From contig NZ_PZYY01000007.1 of the NCBI RefSeq assembly GCF_003047265.1, positions 186,001 to 250,000 of the forward strand: a stretch of 64,000 bases of DNA, in the 5' to 3' direction. The notes under the pieces were generated by a model that had not been told where the DNA came from, made no database searches, and saw only the letters and a program-made list of their open reading frames with translations. Positions 44,300-53,689 of this stretch are shown here, piece by piece. Numbering within the stretch: the stretch's first letter is position 1; every line of letters begins with the position of its first letter. The translations under genes and the position numbers were made by a program. The DNA is from Nocardioides terrigena (GTDB taxonomy: Bacteria; Actinomycetota; Actinomycetes; Propionibacteriales; Nocardioidaceae).

Positions 44300-44929
44300 T
44301 CAGAAGCGGTAGCCGAACTCCGCGACGTCCTTGGCGTAGACCTCGGCGATCCGGTCGCGGGTGGCTGGGGTGTAGTAGTCCCGCCACGAGCCGCTGGAGC
44401 GTGCGTTGCGGTGGGGGAGCTCGATCGGGGGCAGGTCGAGGTCGCGCTGGATGGTCGCGATGTCCTCGGCGAGGTGCTCGGTCCGGCCGATGAAGTCGAC
44501 TCGGTGGTCGTCACCCACGAGGTAGTCGACCTGCGGCATGGCCAGCCGGTCGTGCTCGGCGGTGCCGCGCAGGATGAACTCGTCGAAGTCGGCGTACGCC
44601 GCGACCGCCCGCCACAGCGGGTTGCCGTCCCGCGTGGAGCCCCACTGCCCGTCCTGGGCGCGCCCTGACGCCGGCCCCCAGCGGTGGTTCCAGGTGTCGA
44701 TCATCGAGTACCACGACACCATCCGCGACCACGGGTTGCGGACGAAGCCGAACGACCAGTAGTCCACCAGTCCGGGCTCGTGGCGCAGGATCCGCTGGAG
44801 GCGGGCGTGCCGCTGCTTGCCCACCGTGCGGGCGTCCGGGCAGGCCTCGCGGAGCAGCTGCTCGACCGACGCCCCGCCCGTCTTGGGGATGTGGACGAAG
44901 AGCATCCGGCGGTCGTCGGAGATGAGCAC
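44300..44929 (-). CDS. Sulfotransferase-family protein B
   Basis: The 209-residue protein has MLFVHIPKTGGASVEQLLRE (phosphosulfate loop, residues 9-27), then FGFVRNPWSRMVSWYSMI (3'-phosphate loop near 60-76), typical of sulfotransferase family 2 domains. The C-terminal ending SWRDYYTPATRDRIAEVYAKDVAEFGY is also typical. It uses PAPS to sulfate a carbohydrate or lipid; the acceptor is unknown. Start GTG 44929. It is unlike the protein at 37028 in details and lies across the accessory region from it. Confidence 0.85.
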   Translation of the reverse strand: MLISDDRRMLFVHIPKTGGASVEQLLREACPDARTVGKQRHARLQRILRHEPGLVDYWSFGFVRNPWSRMVSWYSMIDTWNHRWGPASGRAQDGQWGSTRDGNPLWRAVAAYADFDEFILRGTAEHDRLAMPQVDYLVGDDHRVDFIGRTEHLAEDIATIQRDLDLPPIELPHRNARSSGSWRDYYTPATRDRIAEVYAKDVAEFGYRF

Positions 44930-45011
44930 CCGAGCAGGCTAGACGACGGCCCGCGGCCGCGTGGCGGGGCGGCCGGTCGGGCGGTGTGCAGCCGCCACCT
45001 ACGCTTGCCGG

Positions 45012-45473
45012 GTGAACCGCTTCCGCGCCCGCAACCAGTCCGAGGCCACGCTCCGGTCGTCCCCCGACAAGGTGTGGGACGTCCTCACCGACCCGGTCCT
45101 GCTGACCAAGCTGACGCCGTACCTCAAGCACATCGAGGTCGACGGCAAGCACTGGACCTGGAACCTCACCCACATCCCGGTGATGAGCGCGACCGTGGCG
45201 CCCACCTTCACCGAGGTGATGACCTTCGACGAGCCGACCCGGATCACCTTCACCCACGACCCCGAGCGCCCCGACGAGCGCACCGGCGTGGACGGGGAGT
45301 ACCTCCTGCGACCCGATGGCACGGGCACCCACGTCTCCATCGACCTCGAGATCTGGTGCGACCTGCCCCTCCCGCGGTTGTCGCGGATCCCGGTCGAGAC
45401 CGTCATGCACGGCGTCGTCGCGGCCATGGGCCGCCGCTTCGCCCACAACATGCTCCGCCACCTGGGGGAGTGA
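45012..45473 (+). CDS. SRPBCC-family (START-like) protein
   Basis: The 153-residue protein has the Bet v 1/SRPBCC pattern: FRARNQSEATLRSSPDKVWDVLTDPVLL, WNLTHIPVMSATVAP, and VMTFDEPTRITFTHDP, with a C-terminal long helix. These bind hydrophobic ligands. GTG 45012. Its stop overlaps the ATG of an NAD-binding protein gene (TGATG), so the pair is translationally coupled. The function is unknown. Confidence 0.8.
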   Translation: MNRFRARNQSEATLRSSPDKVWDVLTDPVLLTKLTPYLKHIEVDGKHWTWNLTHIPVMSATVAPTFTEVMTFDEPTRITFTHDPERPDERTGVDGEYLLRPDGTGTHVSIDLEIWCDLPLPRLSRIPVETVMHGVVAAMGRRFAHNMLRHLGE

Positions 45474-46528
45474 TGGCCGACTCCGCCCGCCGGGTCCTCG
45501 TCCTCGGAGCCACCGGCTACATCGGTTCCCGTCTCGTGCCCGAGCTGCTCGACCGCGGCTACGTCGTCACCGCGGCGTCCTCGCGGCAGCCCACGCCGGA
45601 GCGCTTCTCGTGGGGCCACCGGGTCGACTGGGTGCGCTGCGACGTGACGGACGAGTCCGACGTCGAGGTCGCGCTGGAGGGTGTGGACGCGGTCTGCTAC
45701 CTGGTCCACTCGCTGAGCTCGCGCGGGTTCTCCGAGACCGACCGGCTGGGCGCCGAGACCGTACGCCGCGGCGTCGACGCCGCGGGCGTGTCCCGGCTGG
45801 TCTACCTGTCAGGCCTGGTCCCGCAGGTGCCCCGCGACCAGCTCTCCGAGCACATCACCTCGCGCCTCGAGGTCGAGGAGGAGCTGCTCGCGTCGACCGC
45901 CTCGTCGGTCGCGCTGCGCGCCGGCGTGGTCATCGGCGCCGGATCCACGTCGTTCGAGGTGATCCGCCAGCTGGGGAGCCTCCTGGTCTTCCAGCCCATC
46001 CCGCTCTGGCTGCGCTCACGGGTGCAGCCGATCTCGGCCACCGACGCGGTGCGCGCCCTCGTCGAGGCGCTCGAGCCGGGCTCGACCCTGACGGGCGCCG
46101 TCGACATCGGCGGCCCGGACGTCCTGCGCTACCCGCGGCTGCTGGCGGCGTACGCCCGCGCCGCACGGCTGCTCCGCATCCGGGTGCCCGTCGCCATGAT
46201 CCCCACGCCCGTCGCGGCGGTCGGCACGGCGGGACTCGTCCAGGCGCCCTTCTGGACCGTCAACGCGCTGGTGGAGTCCCTGCGCCACGACATGGTCTGC
46301 CGGCCCGGGGCGACCTGGGTCCCGGCCGACGGTGTGGCGCTGATCGACGTCCGCGAGGCCATGCGCCGCGCGGTGAAGGGGCAGGTCGGGACTGCGGAGG
46401 CGCCGCTGCCCAGCGACCCCGACTGGACGCGCCAGCGCGCGCCGGTCCTCGACGCCCTGCACGCCCCGCGCACCGTGCGGGCCGGTGCCAGCCTCGCCTG
46501 GCACCGGCTCCGCCAGCTGTCCGACTGA
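45473..46528 (+). CDS. NAD(P)-binding Rossmann (SDR atypical, NmrA-like) protein
   Basis: A 351-residue extended SDR-type protein with RRVLVLGATGYIGSRLVPEL (GxxGxxG, residues 6-25), CDVTDESDVEVALEGVDAV and YLVHSLSSR. The later VDIGGPDVLRYPRLLAAYA is typical of NmrA-like proteins near DUF2867 genes. Coupled to the upstream SRPBCC gene by overlapping stop/start. Substrate unknown. It ends 19 bases before a convergent peptidase gene. Confidence 0.82.
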   Translation: MADSARRVLVLGATGYIGSRLVPELLDRGYVVTAASSRQPTPERFSWGHRVDWVRCDVTDESDVEVALEGVDAVCYLVHSLSSRGFSETDRLGAETVRRGVDAAGVSRLVYLSGLVPQVPRDQLSEHITSRLEVEEELLASTASSVALRAGVVIGAGSTSFEVIRQLGSLLVFQPIPLWLRSRVQPISATDAVRALVEALEPGSTLTGAVDIGGPDVLRYPRLLAAYARAARLLRIRVPVAMIPTPVAAVGTAGLVQAPFWTVNALVESLRHDMVCRPGATWVPADGVALIDVREAMRRAVKGQVGTAEAPLPSDPDWTRQRAPVLDALHAPRTVRAGASLAWHRLRQLSD

Positions 46529-46547
46529 GCCGGGGCGGACCGGCGAG

Positions 46548-48608
46548 CTACTCCGCGCCGATGCGGCGCAGCAGGTGCGCGAGGTCCGGGTCGCCGCCAC
46601 GGAAGCGGCGGTAGGACTCCATCGCGTCGACCGACCCACCCGGCCCGAGGAGGGTCCGGCGGAAGTGCTCACCGGACTCGCGGGTCATCCCGCCCTGCTC
46701 GCCGAACCAGGCGACGGTGTCGGCGTCCATGATCTCCGACCACAGGTAGGAGTAGTAGGCCGCGGAGTAGCCGCCACCGAAGATGTGGTGGAAGTACGCC
46801 GAGCGGTAGCGCGACGGGACCGGGGCGTAGCGCACGCCGGCGCGCTCGAGGGCGGCCAGCTCGAAGGCCTCGACGTCGACCGGGTCGGTGGGCAGCTCGT
46901 CGGCGGGGGTCTGGTGCCAGGCCTGGTCGAGCAGCATCGCGGCGAGCAGCTCGGCGTACCGGTAGGTCTCCTTGCCCGACGTGCCGAGCAGCTGCTCGAC
47001 CCACGCGGCCGGCATCGGCTCACCGGTCTCGTGGTGCACGGCGTAGCGCGCGAGCAGCGTCGGCTCGAACGCCCAGATCTCGTTGACCTGGCTGGGGAAC
47101 TCGACGAAGTCGCGCGGCACCGACGTGCCGGAGCGTGACGGGAACCGCACGTCGGAGAGCAGCCCGTGCAGGTCGTGGCCGAACTCGTGGAAGAGCGTGA
47201 TGACGTTGTCCCACGACAGCAGGCTGGGCGCACCCGGGGCCGGCGGCGGGAAGTTGCACGTGTTGGTGACGACGGGCCGGTCGTCGAGCAGGTGGCTCTG
47301 GTCCACGATGCTTGTCATCCACGCGCCGCCCTGCTTGGTCGGACGCGTGTAGGGGTCGATGACGACGACCCCGAGGTGGCTGCCGTCCTCCTCGCGCACC
47401 TCGTAGACGCGGGCCACGTCGGTGTAGCCGACCAGGTCCTCGCGCGGGTGGAAGGTGATCCCGTATAGCGCGGTCGCGGCCGCGAACACGCCCTCGGTCA
47501 GCACCCGGTCGAACTCGAGGTAGGGACGCAGGGCACCCGGGTCGAGCGCGGCCTCCTCGCGTCGCAGCCGCCCGTCGACGTACGCCCAGTCCCACGGCTC
47601 GAGGGTCGCGCCGGGCTCGGTCTGCTCGAGGTGGGCCTGGAGCTGCTCGCCGCGCGCCCGGACCAGGCCGTACGCGGCGGGGCCGAGGCGGCCGAGGATC
47701 TCGTTGACGGCCTCGGTGCTGCCCGCGCAGCCGACCTCGGCGGCGTACGCCGCGTGGTGCGGGTAGCCAAGCAGCAGCGCACGCTCGTGGCGGAGGCGGG
47801 CCATGGTGAGCAGCACCTCGCGGGTGTCGGTCTCGGCGTCCGCCCCGTCGGCGCTGACGAGGCCGCGCTGGGCACTCGCCCGGAAGACGCGCTCGCGGGT
47901 GGGGCGGTGGGTGAGGGAGCCGAGCACCGGCTGGCCGGTGGTGTTGGTGATGGTGAGCAGCCAGCCGTCCAGTCCGGCAGCCCGGGCGGCCTCGTGGGCG
48001 GCGGCCCGCTGGCCGTCGTCGAGGCCGTCGAGCTCGGCCTCGTCGGTGACGTGGACGGCCGCGGCGTTGCGGCCGGCGACGAGCATCTGGTCAAACCTCG
48101 TGGAGAGGGTCGCGAGCTCGGTGTTGAGCTCACGCAGCCGGGCCTGCTGCTCCTCGGGCAACGCGATGCCGCCGCGCTCGAAGTCCTTGAGCCGCTCGGA
48201 CAGCAGGTGCTCCTCCTGCTCGTCGAGGGCGACCTCGCCGGCGTCGCGGCGGGCGGCCAGTGCGGTGAGGCGGCCGTAGAGGCGGGCGTCCATCAGGATG
48301 GCGTCGGAGTGCTGCGCCAGCCGGGGCGACATCTCCTCCTCGATCGCGTCGCGCTCGTCGTTGGTGTCGGCGGACTTGGCGACCCAGAAGGCGTTCATTG
48401 CACGGGTCAGGAGCGCCCCGGACCGTTCCCAGGCCTCGAGGACGGTGGCCACGGTGGCGGGGGAGTGGTCGCTCGCGATCGCGGCCAGCTCCACCAGGTG
48501 CTCGGCCATGCCCTGCTCGATCGCCTCGCGGTAGTCGGCGTCGGTGAGGTGGGCGTAGTCGGGCAGGTCGAACGGCAGCGTCGACGGGGCCAGCAGCGAG
48601 TTGGTCAT
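46548..48608 (-). CDS. M3 family oligopeptidase (Dcp/OpdA-like)
   Basis: The 686-residue cytoplasmic metallopeptidase has HEFGHDLHGLL (HExxH, His474), completed by a downstream Glu, and the C-terminal FGGGYSAAYYSYLWSEIMDAD typical of thimet/peptidyl-dipeptidase enzymes. It trims oligopeptides from protein turnover. ATG 48608 is used; an upstream in-frame ATG three codons earlier is possible. Its codon usage is typical of the chromosome. Confidence 0.92.
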   Translation of the reverse strand: MTNSLLAPSTLPFDLPDYAHLTDADYREAIEQGMAEHLVELAAIASDHSPATVATVLEAWERSGALLTRAMNAFWVAKSADTNDERDAIEEEMSPRLAQHSDAILMDARLYGRLTALAARRDAGEVALDEQEEHLLSERLKDFERGGIALPEEQQARLRELNTELATLSTRFDQMLVAGRNAAAVHVTDEAELDGLDDGQRAAAHEAARAAGLDGWLLTITNTTGQPVLGSLTHRPTRERVFRASAQRGLVSADGADAETDTREVLLTMARLRHERALLLGYPHHAAYAAEVGCAGSTEAVNEILGRLGPAAYGLVRARGEQLQAHLEQTEPGATLEPWDWAYVDGRLRREEAALDPGALRPYLEFDRVLTEGVFAAATALYGITFHPREDLVGYTDVARVYEVREEDGSHLGVVVIDPYTRPTKQGGAWMTSIVDQSHLLDDRPVVTNTCNFPPPAPGAPSLLSWDNVITLFHEFGHDLHGLLSDVRFPSRSGTSVPRDFVEFPSQVNEIWAFEPTLLARYAVHHETGEPMPAAWVEQLLGTSGKETYRYAELLAAMLLDQAWHQTPADELPTDPVDVEAFELAALERAGVRYAPVPSRYRSAYFHHIFGGGYSAAYYSYLWSEIMDADTVAWFGEQGGMTRESGEHFRRTLLGPGGSVDAMESYRRFRGGDPDLAHLLRRIGAE

Positions 48609-48666
48609 GGGCCCCATCCAAGCAAAGGACCCGCCGCGGCCGGACGCCCCCGCGCGGGCGCGACCC

Positions 48667-49245
48667 TCAGCCGCAGTTGTCGCAGACCTTGGTGGCCGGG
48701 AGCGCCATGTTGCAGGTGGCGCAGGTGTCGATCGGCTTGGCCAGTGCGGAGGCCTTGCGGGCCCGGGTGCGCGCGGCGCTGACCTTCTCGGTCAGGGTCG
48801 GGACGCCGCCGTCGGCCGGCAGGTCGGCCGCCTCGAAGTAGGTGTGGCACGCCAGGCGCTCACGGGCCGCGTGGTCGTCGGCGTCGCCGATCTCCTCACC
48901 GCGGGTGTCGAGGACGGTCGAGGCGTACGCCGCGCCGACGCTGCCCTGGGCGTTGACGGCGAGGGCGGCGAGGTTGGGCTCGTTGCGCTCGGCACAGTCG
49001 CGGGCCACGCGGTTGAGGACGTCGGCCATCCAGTGCTGCATGGGCTGGCGGGTGGTGATCCCCGTCGCCTCCTGCATCTGCGCGGCGAGGTCCTTGTAGC
49101 TGATCATGGCGCGGTAGCGCTCCGCGGTCCTGATGAGGACCGGGCGGGCGGCCTCGGCCCACGCGGTGCGGGTCGACTCGGTCGGGGGGCCGCTCACGTC
49201 CTCTTGCTCGATCTGGTCAACAGTGTCGAGCTCAAGGTCAGTCAT
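48667..49245 (-). CDS. Hypothetical protein with C-terminal zinc ribbon
   Basis: The 192-residue protein is helical, with ESTRTAWAEAARPVLIRTAE and RYRAMISYKDLAAQMQEATG near the N-terminus. It ends in a cysteine motif CATCNMALPATKVCDNCG (CxxC-x9-CxxC), probably one zinc. The function is unknown. ATG 49245; the larger frame upstream is antisense to other coding. It lies 58 bases from the M3 peptidase gene. Confidence 0.7.
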   Translation of the reverse strand: MTDLELDTVDQIEQEDVSGPPTESTRTAWAEAARPVLIRTAERYRAMISYKDLAAQMQEATGITTRQPMQHWMADVLNRVARDCAERNEPNLAALAVNAQGSVGAAYASTVLDTRGEEIGDADDHAARERLACHTYFEAADLPADGGVPTLTEKVSAARTRARKASALAKPIDTCATCNMALPATKVCDNCG

Positions 49246-49345
49246 ACCTCGACAGTAGCCCCCGAGGGGTGGTCCGGCCCCTTCGGGGACGCGGGCACGA
49301 CCGGTAGTCGGACGCTGGGAGCAGACGCGCGCTCTCCTCCGTTCG

Positions 49346-50620
49346 TCACTCGCCGGCCCACCCGCCGAGCCACGCGGCCAACGTGACCTCGTCCGTCCAC
49401 GGCCGCAGCCGCGTCTCCAGCGGCGGCCCGTCCGGGGCGAGGTCGGGACGTCCCCACCGGGCCGCCCGGCGGAGCAGGCGCAGGTCCTGCAGCTCCGCGC
49501 AGCCACCGGCGATCTCGCGGGTGGCCGCGCGGCCGTCGAGACCCTCGAGGAGTCCGGACCAGGCCGCGGCATCCCCCGCCAGCCCGCGTCGTACGACGAG
49601 GTGCTGGCGCGCGGTGTCGGGCACGTCGTCCTCCAGCCCGACGACTCGGGGGTCGGTGCCCACGAGCGCCCGGTGCTGCGTCCCGAGCCGGACGGCAGCA
49701 CGGGGCAGGGCGGCGAGCAGCGAGTCGACGGTGACGAGCAGCTCGGTGTCCTCGAGACCGGGAGCGCAGGTCACGACGACGTCGGCCGGGCCGCGCGCGA
49801 GCCCGCGCCACGTCGTGCCCGGCGCCGACGTCCGGTCGGCCACGCCCACCGTCTCGGCGAGCCGGGCTGCGGGGTCGATCTCGCGCGCCCCGGCGTCCGG
49901 GCCGTCGTGCCACGCGACCGCGTCCGGGCGGTGGGCGAGCAGCCCGCCCGCGGTCCAGGACCGGTGGGCGAGGTCCCAGTCCTCGCCGCCGTAGGTGTCG
50001 AAGGTCTCGTCGAAACCGCCGAGCTCGTCGTACCACCAGCGGCTGCACGCGAGCACGGCGCTGATCACGAAGCGGTGGCCGGACCCGTCGGCGTCCAGCA
50101 GGTCACGGGTGCCCGCGTAGGCGGTGCGCAACCAGTCGGGCTCGGGCAGCTCGAGCGCCGGCCCCACCTCCTCGACGGCGTCGCCGGGACCGGTGCCGGC
50201 GAGGTCCGCGTGTCGCCGGCGGCCGACGACCAGGGCCTCGGGCAAGGCCTCGGGCAGGGCGACCATGCGCTCGACGAAGTCCGGCTCCGGGGTCGTGTCG
50301 GCGTCCAGCAGCACCAGCACGTCACCGGTGGTCGCGGCCACGCCGAGGTTGCGGACGGCGGCGGCGCGGAACCCGTCGTCGTCCTGCCGCACCAGCCGCA
50401 CGCCGGGTGGGACCACGGGCGCACAGCGCGACCCGTCGTCGGCGACCACGATCTCGTCGGGCGGCCGGGTCTGGCGACCCAGCCCCGCCAGCGTGCGGTC
50501 GAGCTCGACCTGCTGGTCGTAGTGCGCCACGACCACCGAGACGGTCCGCCGGGGAGCACCCTGGGGGGCGAGGTCCCAGCGGTTGCCGGGCACGCTCGAC
50601 CCGAACGGTGGTGCGGTCAT
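49346..50620 (-). CDS. GT2 family glycosyltransferase
   Basis: The 424-residue GT-A glycosyltransferase has SVVVAHYDQQVELDRTLAGL, IVVADDGSRC, and the DXD metal motif as DADTTPEPDFVERM near residue 110, then GGFDETFDTYGGEDWDLAHR (acceptor ED motif). A C-terminal domain of about 150 residues is less conserved. Start ATG 50620 overlaps the next gene (ATGA). It probably works with the adjacent GT4-like gene in making a cell-surface glycan. Confidence 0.87.
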   Translation of the reverse strand: MTAPPFGSSVPGNRWDLAPQGAPRRTVSVVVAHYDQQVELDRTLAGLGRQTRPPDEIVVADDGSRCAPVVPPGVRLVRQDDDGFRAAAVRNLGVAATTGDVLVLLDADTTPEPDFVERMVALPEALPEALVVGRRRHADLAGTGPGDAVEEVGPALELPEPDWLRTAYAGTRDLLDADGSGHRFVISAVLACSRWWYDELGGFDETFDTYGGEDWDLAHRSWTAGGLLAHRPDAVAWHDGPDAGAREIDPAARLAETVGVADRTSAPGTTWRGLARGPADVVVTCAPGLEDTELLVTVDSLLAALPRAAVRLGTQHRALVGTDPRVVGLEDDVPDTARQHLVVRRGLAGDAAAWSGLLEGLDGRAATREIAGGCAELQDLRLLRRAARWGRPDLAPDGPPLETRLRPWTDEVTLAAWLGGWAGE

Positions 50621-51630
50621 CCGCCCACCGACGCCCACCACGTGCGGTAGGCGGCGACGGTGTCCTCGAGCCGCGGCCCGAGGTCGGTCCCGGGCGGGAT
50701 CCACGTCGTCTCCGGTCGGAGCAGCGCGGCCTCGAGGCGGGGGACCAGCGTCGCATCGTCGAAGAGGGTGATCGTGCCGGGCCGCAGTGCCGCCATCTCG
50801 CGGGCGTACTCGCCGTCGCGGACGAGCGGTCGCCGTCCCGCCGCGATCCACGAGTTGACGCTCCCCGAGGCGGACACGTTGCGGTGCGCGGCCACCGGCA
50901 CCGCGACCCGGCGCAGCGCACGGCTCACCTCGTCCTCGGGCACGCGACCGGTGACCTCCACCGGGACGCCGCGCGCCCGGCTCGTCCGCAGCAGCTCCAC
51001 GACCTCGTCGACATGGCCCGGCGCAGCGTCGCCGAGGACGCGCACCCGCACTGCCGTCCCGCCGCGACGCAGGGCCGCCGCGGCCCGCACGACCTGACGG
51101 TGGCCCTTGCCGGGATAGACGAACCCGAAGACACCGACCACCGGTGCCGTCGCGACCCGGTTGGCGCCGGACTCCAGGCCGGCCGTGTCGAAGACCGGCA
51201 GGGGGATCACCGTCCCGCGGGCGTCAGCGGCGCACCAGCGACCGACGAGGGCGTGCTCGTGCCACGAGTTGGTGGCCCAGGCGTGGGTGGCGCGCACCAT
51301 CCGTCCGTACGCCGCCGCGCGGGCCTCGAACACCGGCCCGTCGGTGGGCTGGGGGACGTCGTGCAGCGTCACGGTCAGTCGCACCCGCCGCGCCAGCGAC
51401 TCCACCGCGGCCGCCGCGGCCGCCGGGTCGCGGTCGAGGAGCCGGTCGGTGACGTGGAGGTGGACCGACCCTCCGGCGTACAGGTGGTCGACGTCGCGGA
51501 CGACGTGCGCGCCCGCCGCGCCGCCCACCTCGCCGGCGTACCGGTTCACCCCGTGGGTCTCGGGCCCCAGCAGCAGGTGGAGCGGGGTCGCGAGGTCCGC
51601 CTCGCGTCGTCGGGTCGGGGATGGCAGCAC
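50617..51630 (-). CDS. GT1/GT4-like glycosyltransferase
   Basis: The 337-residue product has GT-B-like features: LHLLLGPETHGVNRYAGEVG at the N-terminus, VGVFGFVYPGKGHRQVVRAAA (donor-domain linker), and VPVAAHRNVSASGSVNSWIAAG. The E-x7-E motif is weak, so the family assignment is moderate. GTG 51630 is preferred; the open frame further upstream is antisense to the DUF1028 gene. It is upstream of and coupled to the GT2 gene, so a common glycan is likely. Confidence 0.75.
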   Translation of the reverse strand: MLPSPTRRREADLATPLHLLLGPETHGVNRYAGEVGGAAGAHVVRDVDHLYAGGSVHLHVTDRLLDRDPAAAAAAVESLARRVRLTVTLHDVPQPTDGPVFEARAAAYGRMVRATHAWATNSWHEHALVGRWCAADARGTVIPLPVFDTAGLESGANRVATAPVVGVFGFVYPGKGHRQVVRAAAALRRGGTAVRVRVLGDAAPGHVDEVVELLRTSRARGVPVEVTGRVPEDEVSRALRRVAVPVAAHRNVSASGSVNSWIAAGRRPLVRDGEYAREMAALRPGTITLFDDATLVPRLEAALLRPETTWIPPGTDLGPRLEDTVAAYRTWWASVGG

Positions 51631-51744
51631 CCCGACATCCTGCCGTTCTTCCGGAGCCTCGGGCTCCCCCCAAAGCGTGGTGCTGGCCCGGGCCCGCACG
51701 GTGACTCCCTGCCCGACGAGCCGGATCGGCGCTACGTTCGCGAC

Positions 51745-52578
51745 ATGACGTTCTCGATCGTGGCCCGCTCCGACGACGGTGAGTCCTGGGGCGTCGCGGT
51801 CGCGTCCAAGTACCTCGCCGTGGGCTCCGCGGTCCCCGCTGCCGGCGCTGGCGTGGGGGCGGTGGCCACCCAGGCCTGGGTCAACGTGGCCTACAAGTCC
51901 GCGGCCCTCACCCACCTCGGGGAGGGCGCCTCTGCTCCCGCAGCTCTCCAGCGGCTGCTCGATCCGGACGACGGGCGGGAGCACCGCCAGGTGGGGATCG
52001 TCGACGCCGAGGGTCGGGCCGCCAGTCACACCGGCACGGAGTGCCTGGAATGGGCCGGGGGAGTGACCGGCGAGGGGTACGCCATCCAGGGGAACATCCT
52101 CACCGGCGAGGAGGTCGTGATCGCGATGCAGGACGCCTTCGTGGCGAGCGATCCCTCGGCACCCCTGGCCGAACGCCTGATGGTGGCCCTGCGTGCGGGT
52201 GACGAGGCCGGTGGCGACGCGCGAGGGCGCCAGTCCGCGTCGCTCCTCGTGGTGAGGGACGAGGCCGGCCCGGACGGACGCGACGACATCGAGGTGGACC
52301 TGCGAGTGGATGACCACACCCGTCCCGTCGACGAGCTGGAACGGCTGCTCGGGCTGCACCAGCGCCTCAGCGCCGAGGTCCCCGAGTCCGAGCGCACGCC
52401 CGATACTCCTGAGCTCTTCGCCGAGATGGACGCCCGCGCGCGGTGCCTGGGCCTCCGGTCGTTCGTGGTGTGGATCGGGATGAACGACTACGAGCACCTG
52501 GGGGGCGACGGCTGGACGGCCACCCGGCTCGTCGAGGAGATGCGGGAGGCCACGCCGGACTGGACGGCCGAGGCGTGA
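51745..52578 (+). CDS. DUF1028 Ntn-hydrolase-like protein
   Basis: A 277-residue DUF1028 protein with N-terminal TFSIVARSDDGESWGVAVAS and AVGSAVPAAGAGVGAVATQAWVN, GIVDAEGRAASHTGTECLEW, and GNILTGEEVVIAMQDAF, all as in the Ntn-fold family. The catalytic Thr after Met1 is present (T2), as expected for autoprocessing or Ntn-type chemistry. Substrate unknown. Its stop overlaps the next gene by four bases. Confidence 0.87.
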   Translation: MTFSIVARSDDGESWGVAVASKYLAVGSAVPAAGAGVGAVATQAWVNVAYKSAALTHLGEGASAPAALQRLLDPDDGREHRQVGIVDAEGRAASHTGTECLEWAGGVTGEGYAIQGNILTGEEVVIAMQDAFVASDPSAPLAERLMVALRAGDEAGGDARGRQSASLLVVRDEAGPDGRDDIEVDLRVDDHTRPVDELERLLGLHQRLSAEVPESERTPDTPELFAEMDARARCLGLRSFVVWIGMNDYEHLGGDGWTATRLVEEMREATPDWTAEA

Positions 52579-52958
52579 GCACGCCGTCTCGTCCGCGTGC
52601 GCTGGCGTGGGTGGCGGGAGTGGCCGTCCTGGCCGGGGCGGTCCTCCTGACCTGGGTGGTCGTGCGAGCAGTGACGACCGAGCCGGTCCCGTGGACCAAG
52701 CCGGCGGAGGTCGACGGCGCGGTCGTGCGCCTGACGTACCTGGGCAGCGAGTGCCGCGACGGGGCGTCCGTGGACGTCGAGGAGGATGCCGGGCGAGTGG
52801 TCCTCACCGTGCAAGAGACGGTCTACAGCCGCTCGTGCAGTGACGTGGGCGTCACCTACGACCACGAGGTGCGGCTCGACGAGCCCCTCGGTGAGCGCGA
52901 GCTGGTCGACGGGGCGTGCCTCGTGGAGGAGCTGTCGCGCCGCAGCGCGTGTCGCTGA
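52575..52958 (+). CDS. Hypothetical single-pass membrane protein
   Basis: A 127-residue protein with an N-terminal transmembrane segment (WVAGVAVLAGAVLLTWVVV, about 12-31) and an external domain with two cysteines-rich stretches (SECRDGASVDVEED and YSRSCSDVGV). GTG 52575 overlaps the DUF1028 stop (GTGA), so the two are coupled. No family is recognised. Confidence 0.65.
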   Translation: MSTPSRPRALAWVAGVAVLAGAVLLTWVVVRAVTTEPVPWTKPAEVDGAVVRLTYLGSECRDGASVDVEEDAGRVVLTVQETVYSRSCSDVGVTYDHEVRLDEPLGERELVDGACLVEELSRRSACR

Positions 52959-53022
52959 TACCGACCGCCCGCCACGGCGAAGAGGCGCGCCGATCACGAT
53001 CGGCGGGGCCTAGGGTGGACAC

Positions 53023-53679
53023 ATGTCGTGGAACCCGTTGCGCAGGTCCCGGGAGCGCCGTGAGGCCGAGCTCGAGGCCGTGGACCGGTGGCGCATCGCC
53101 CGGCGGGTGGCCGACGAGGACGTGACCGTCCTGGGCGAGCAGCTGGCCGACCTCCACCTCGACACGCTCGCGGACGAACTCGACGACGAGACCGCGTACC
53201 ACTACGGACGTGCCCTCGAGCACTACGAGCAGGCCAAGGACGCGGTGCGCACCTCCACGACGGTGGCCGACGTGTTCGCCGTGGAGCAGGTCGTGGCCGA
53301 CGCGCGTTACCACCGCGCGGCCGTGCTGGCCCTGCGGGCGGGCGACCCGCTGCCCCAGCGTCGCGAGCCGTGCTTCTTCGACCCGCGCCACGGCCCGAGC
53401 ATGCGGGACATGCCGTGGGCGCCCCCGTCCGGCGTCGAGCGCACGGTCGCCGTGTGCGCCGCCGATGCCCGGCGGCTCGAGGGCGGCGAGCAGCCGGAGG
53501 TCCGGATGGTGAGGGTGGGCGACCGGTACGTCCCGTCCCACGAGGCGGGCGGGATCGAGGCGGTCGTCGACCGGTACCGCACCATGCGCGACGAGCGGCC
53601 GGAGTCGCACAACCGCAAGAACCTCGCCGAGGCCTACATCGACCAGGCCGTCAACGGTCCCGACGGTCGGTTCGGCTAG
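53023..53679 (+). CDS. Hypothetical helical protein
   Basis: The 218-residue protein is rich in charged helices: RSRERREAELEAVDRWRIAR, ALEHYEQAKDAVRTSTTVAD, and a proline-containing EPCFFDPRHGPSMRDMPWAP. No signal peptide, membrane segment or recognised domain. The central segment resembles actinobacterial hypothetical proteins of TPM or septum neighbourhoods, but I cannot assign it. ATG 53023 and normal high-GC codon use support a real gene. Confidence 0.65.
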   Translation: MSWNPLRRSRERREAELEAVDRWRIARRVADEDVTVLGEQLADLHLDTLADELDDETAYHYGRALEHYEQAKDAVRTSTTVADVFAVEQVVADARYHRAAVLALRAGDPLPQRREPCFFDPRHGPSMRDMPWAPPSGVERTVAVCAADARRLEGGEQPEVRMVRVGDRYVPSHEAGGIEAVVDRYRTMRDERPESHNRKNLAEAYIDQAVNGPDGRFG

Positions 53680-53689
53680 AGCCAGTGCC

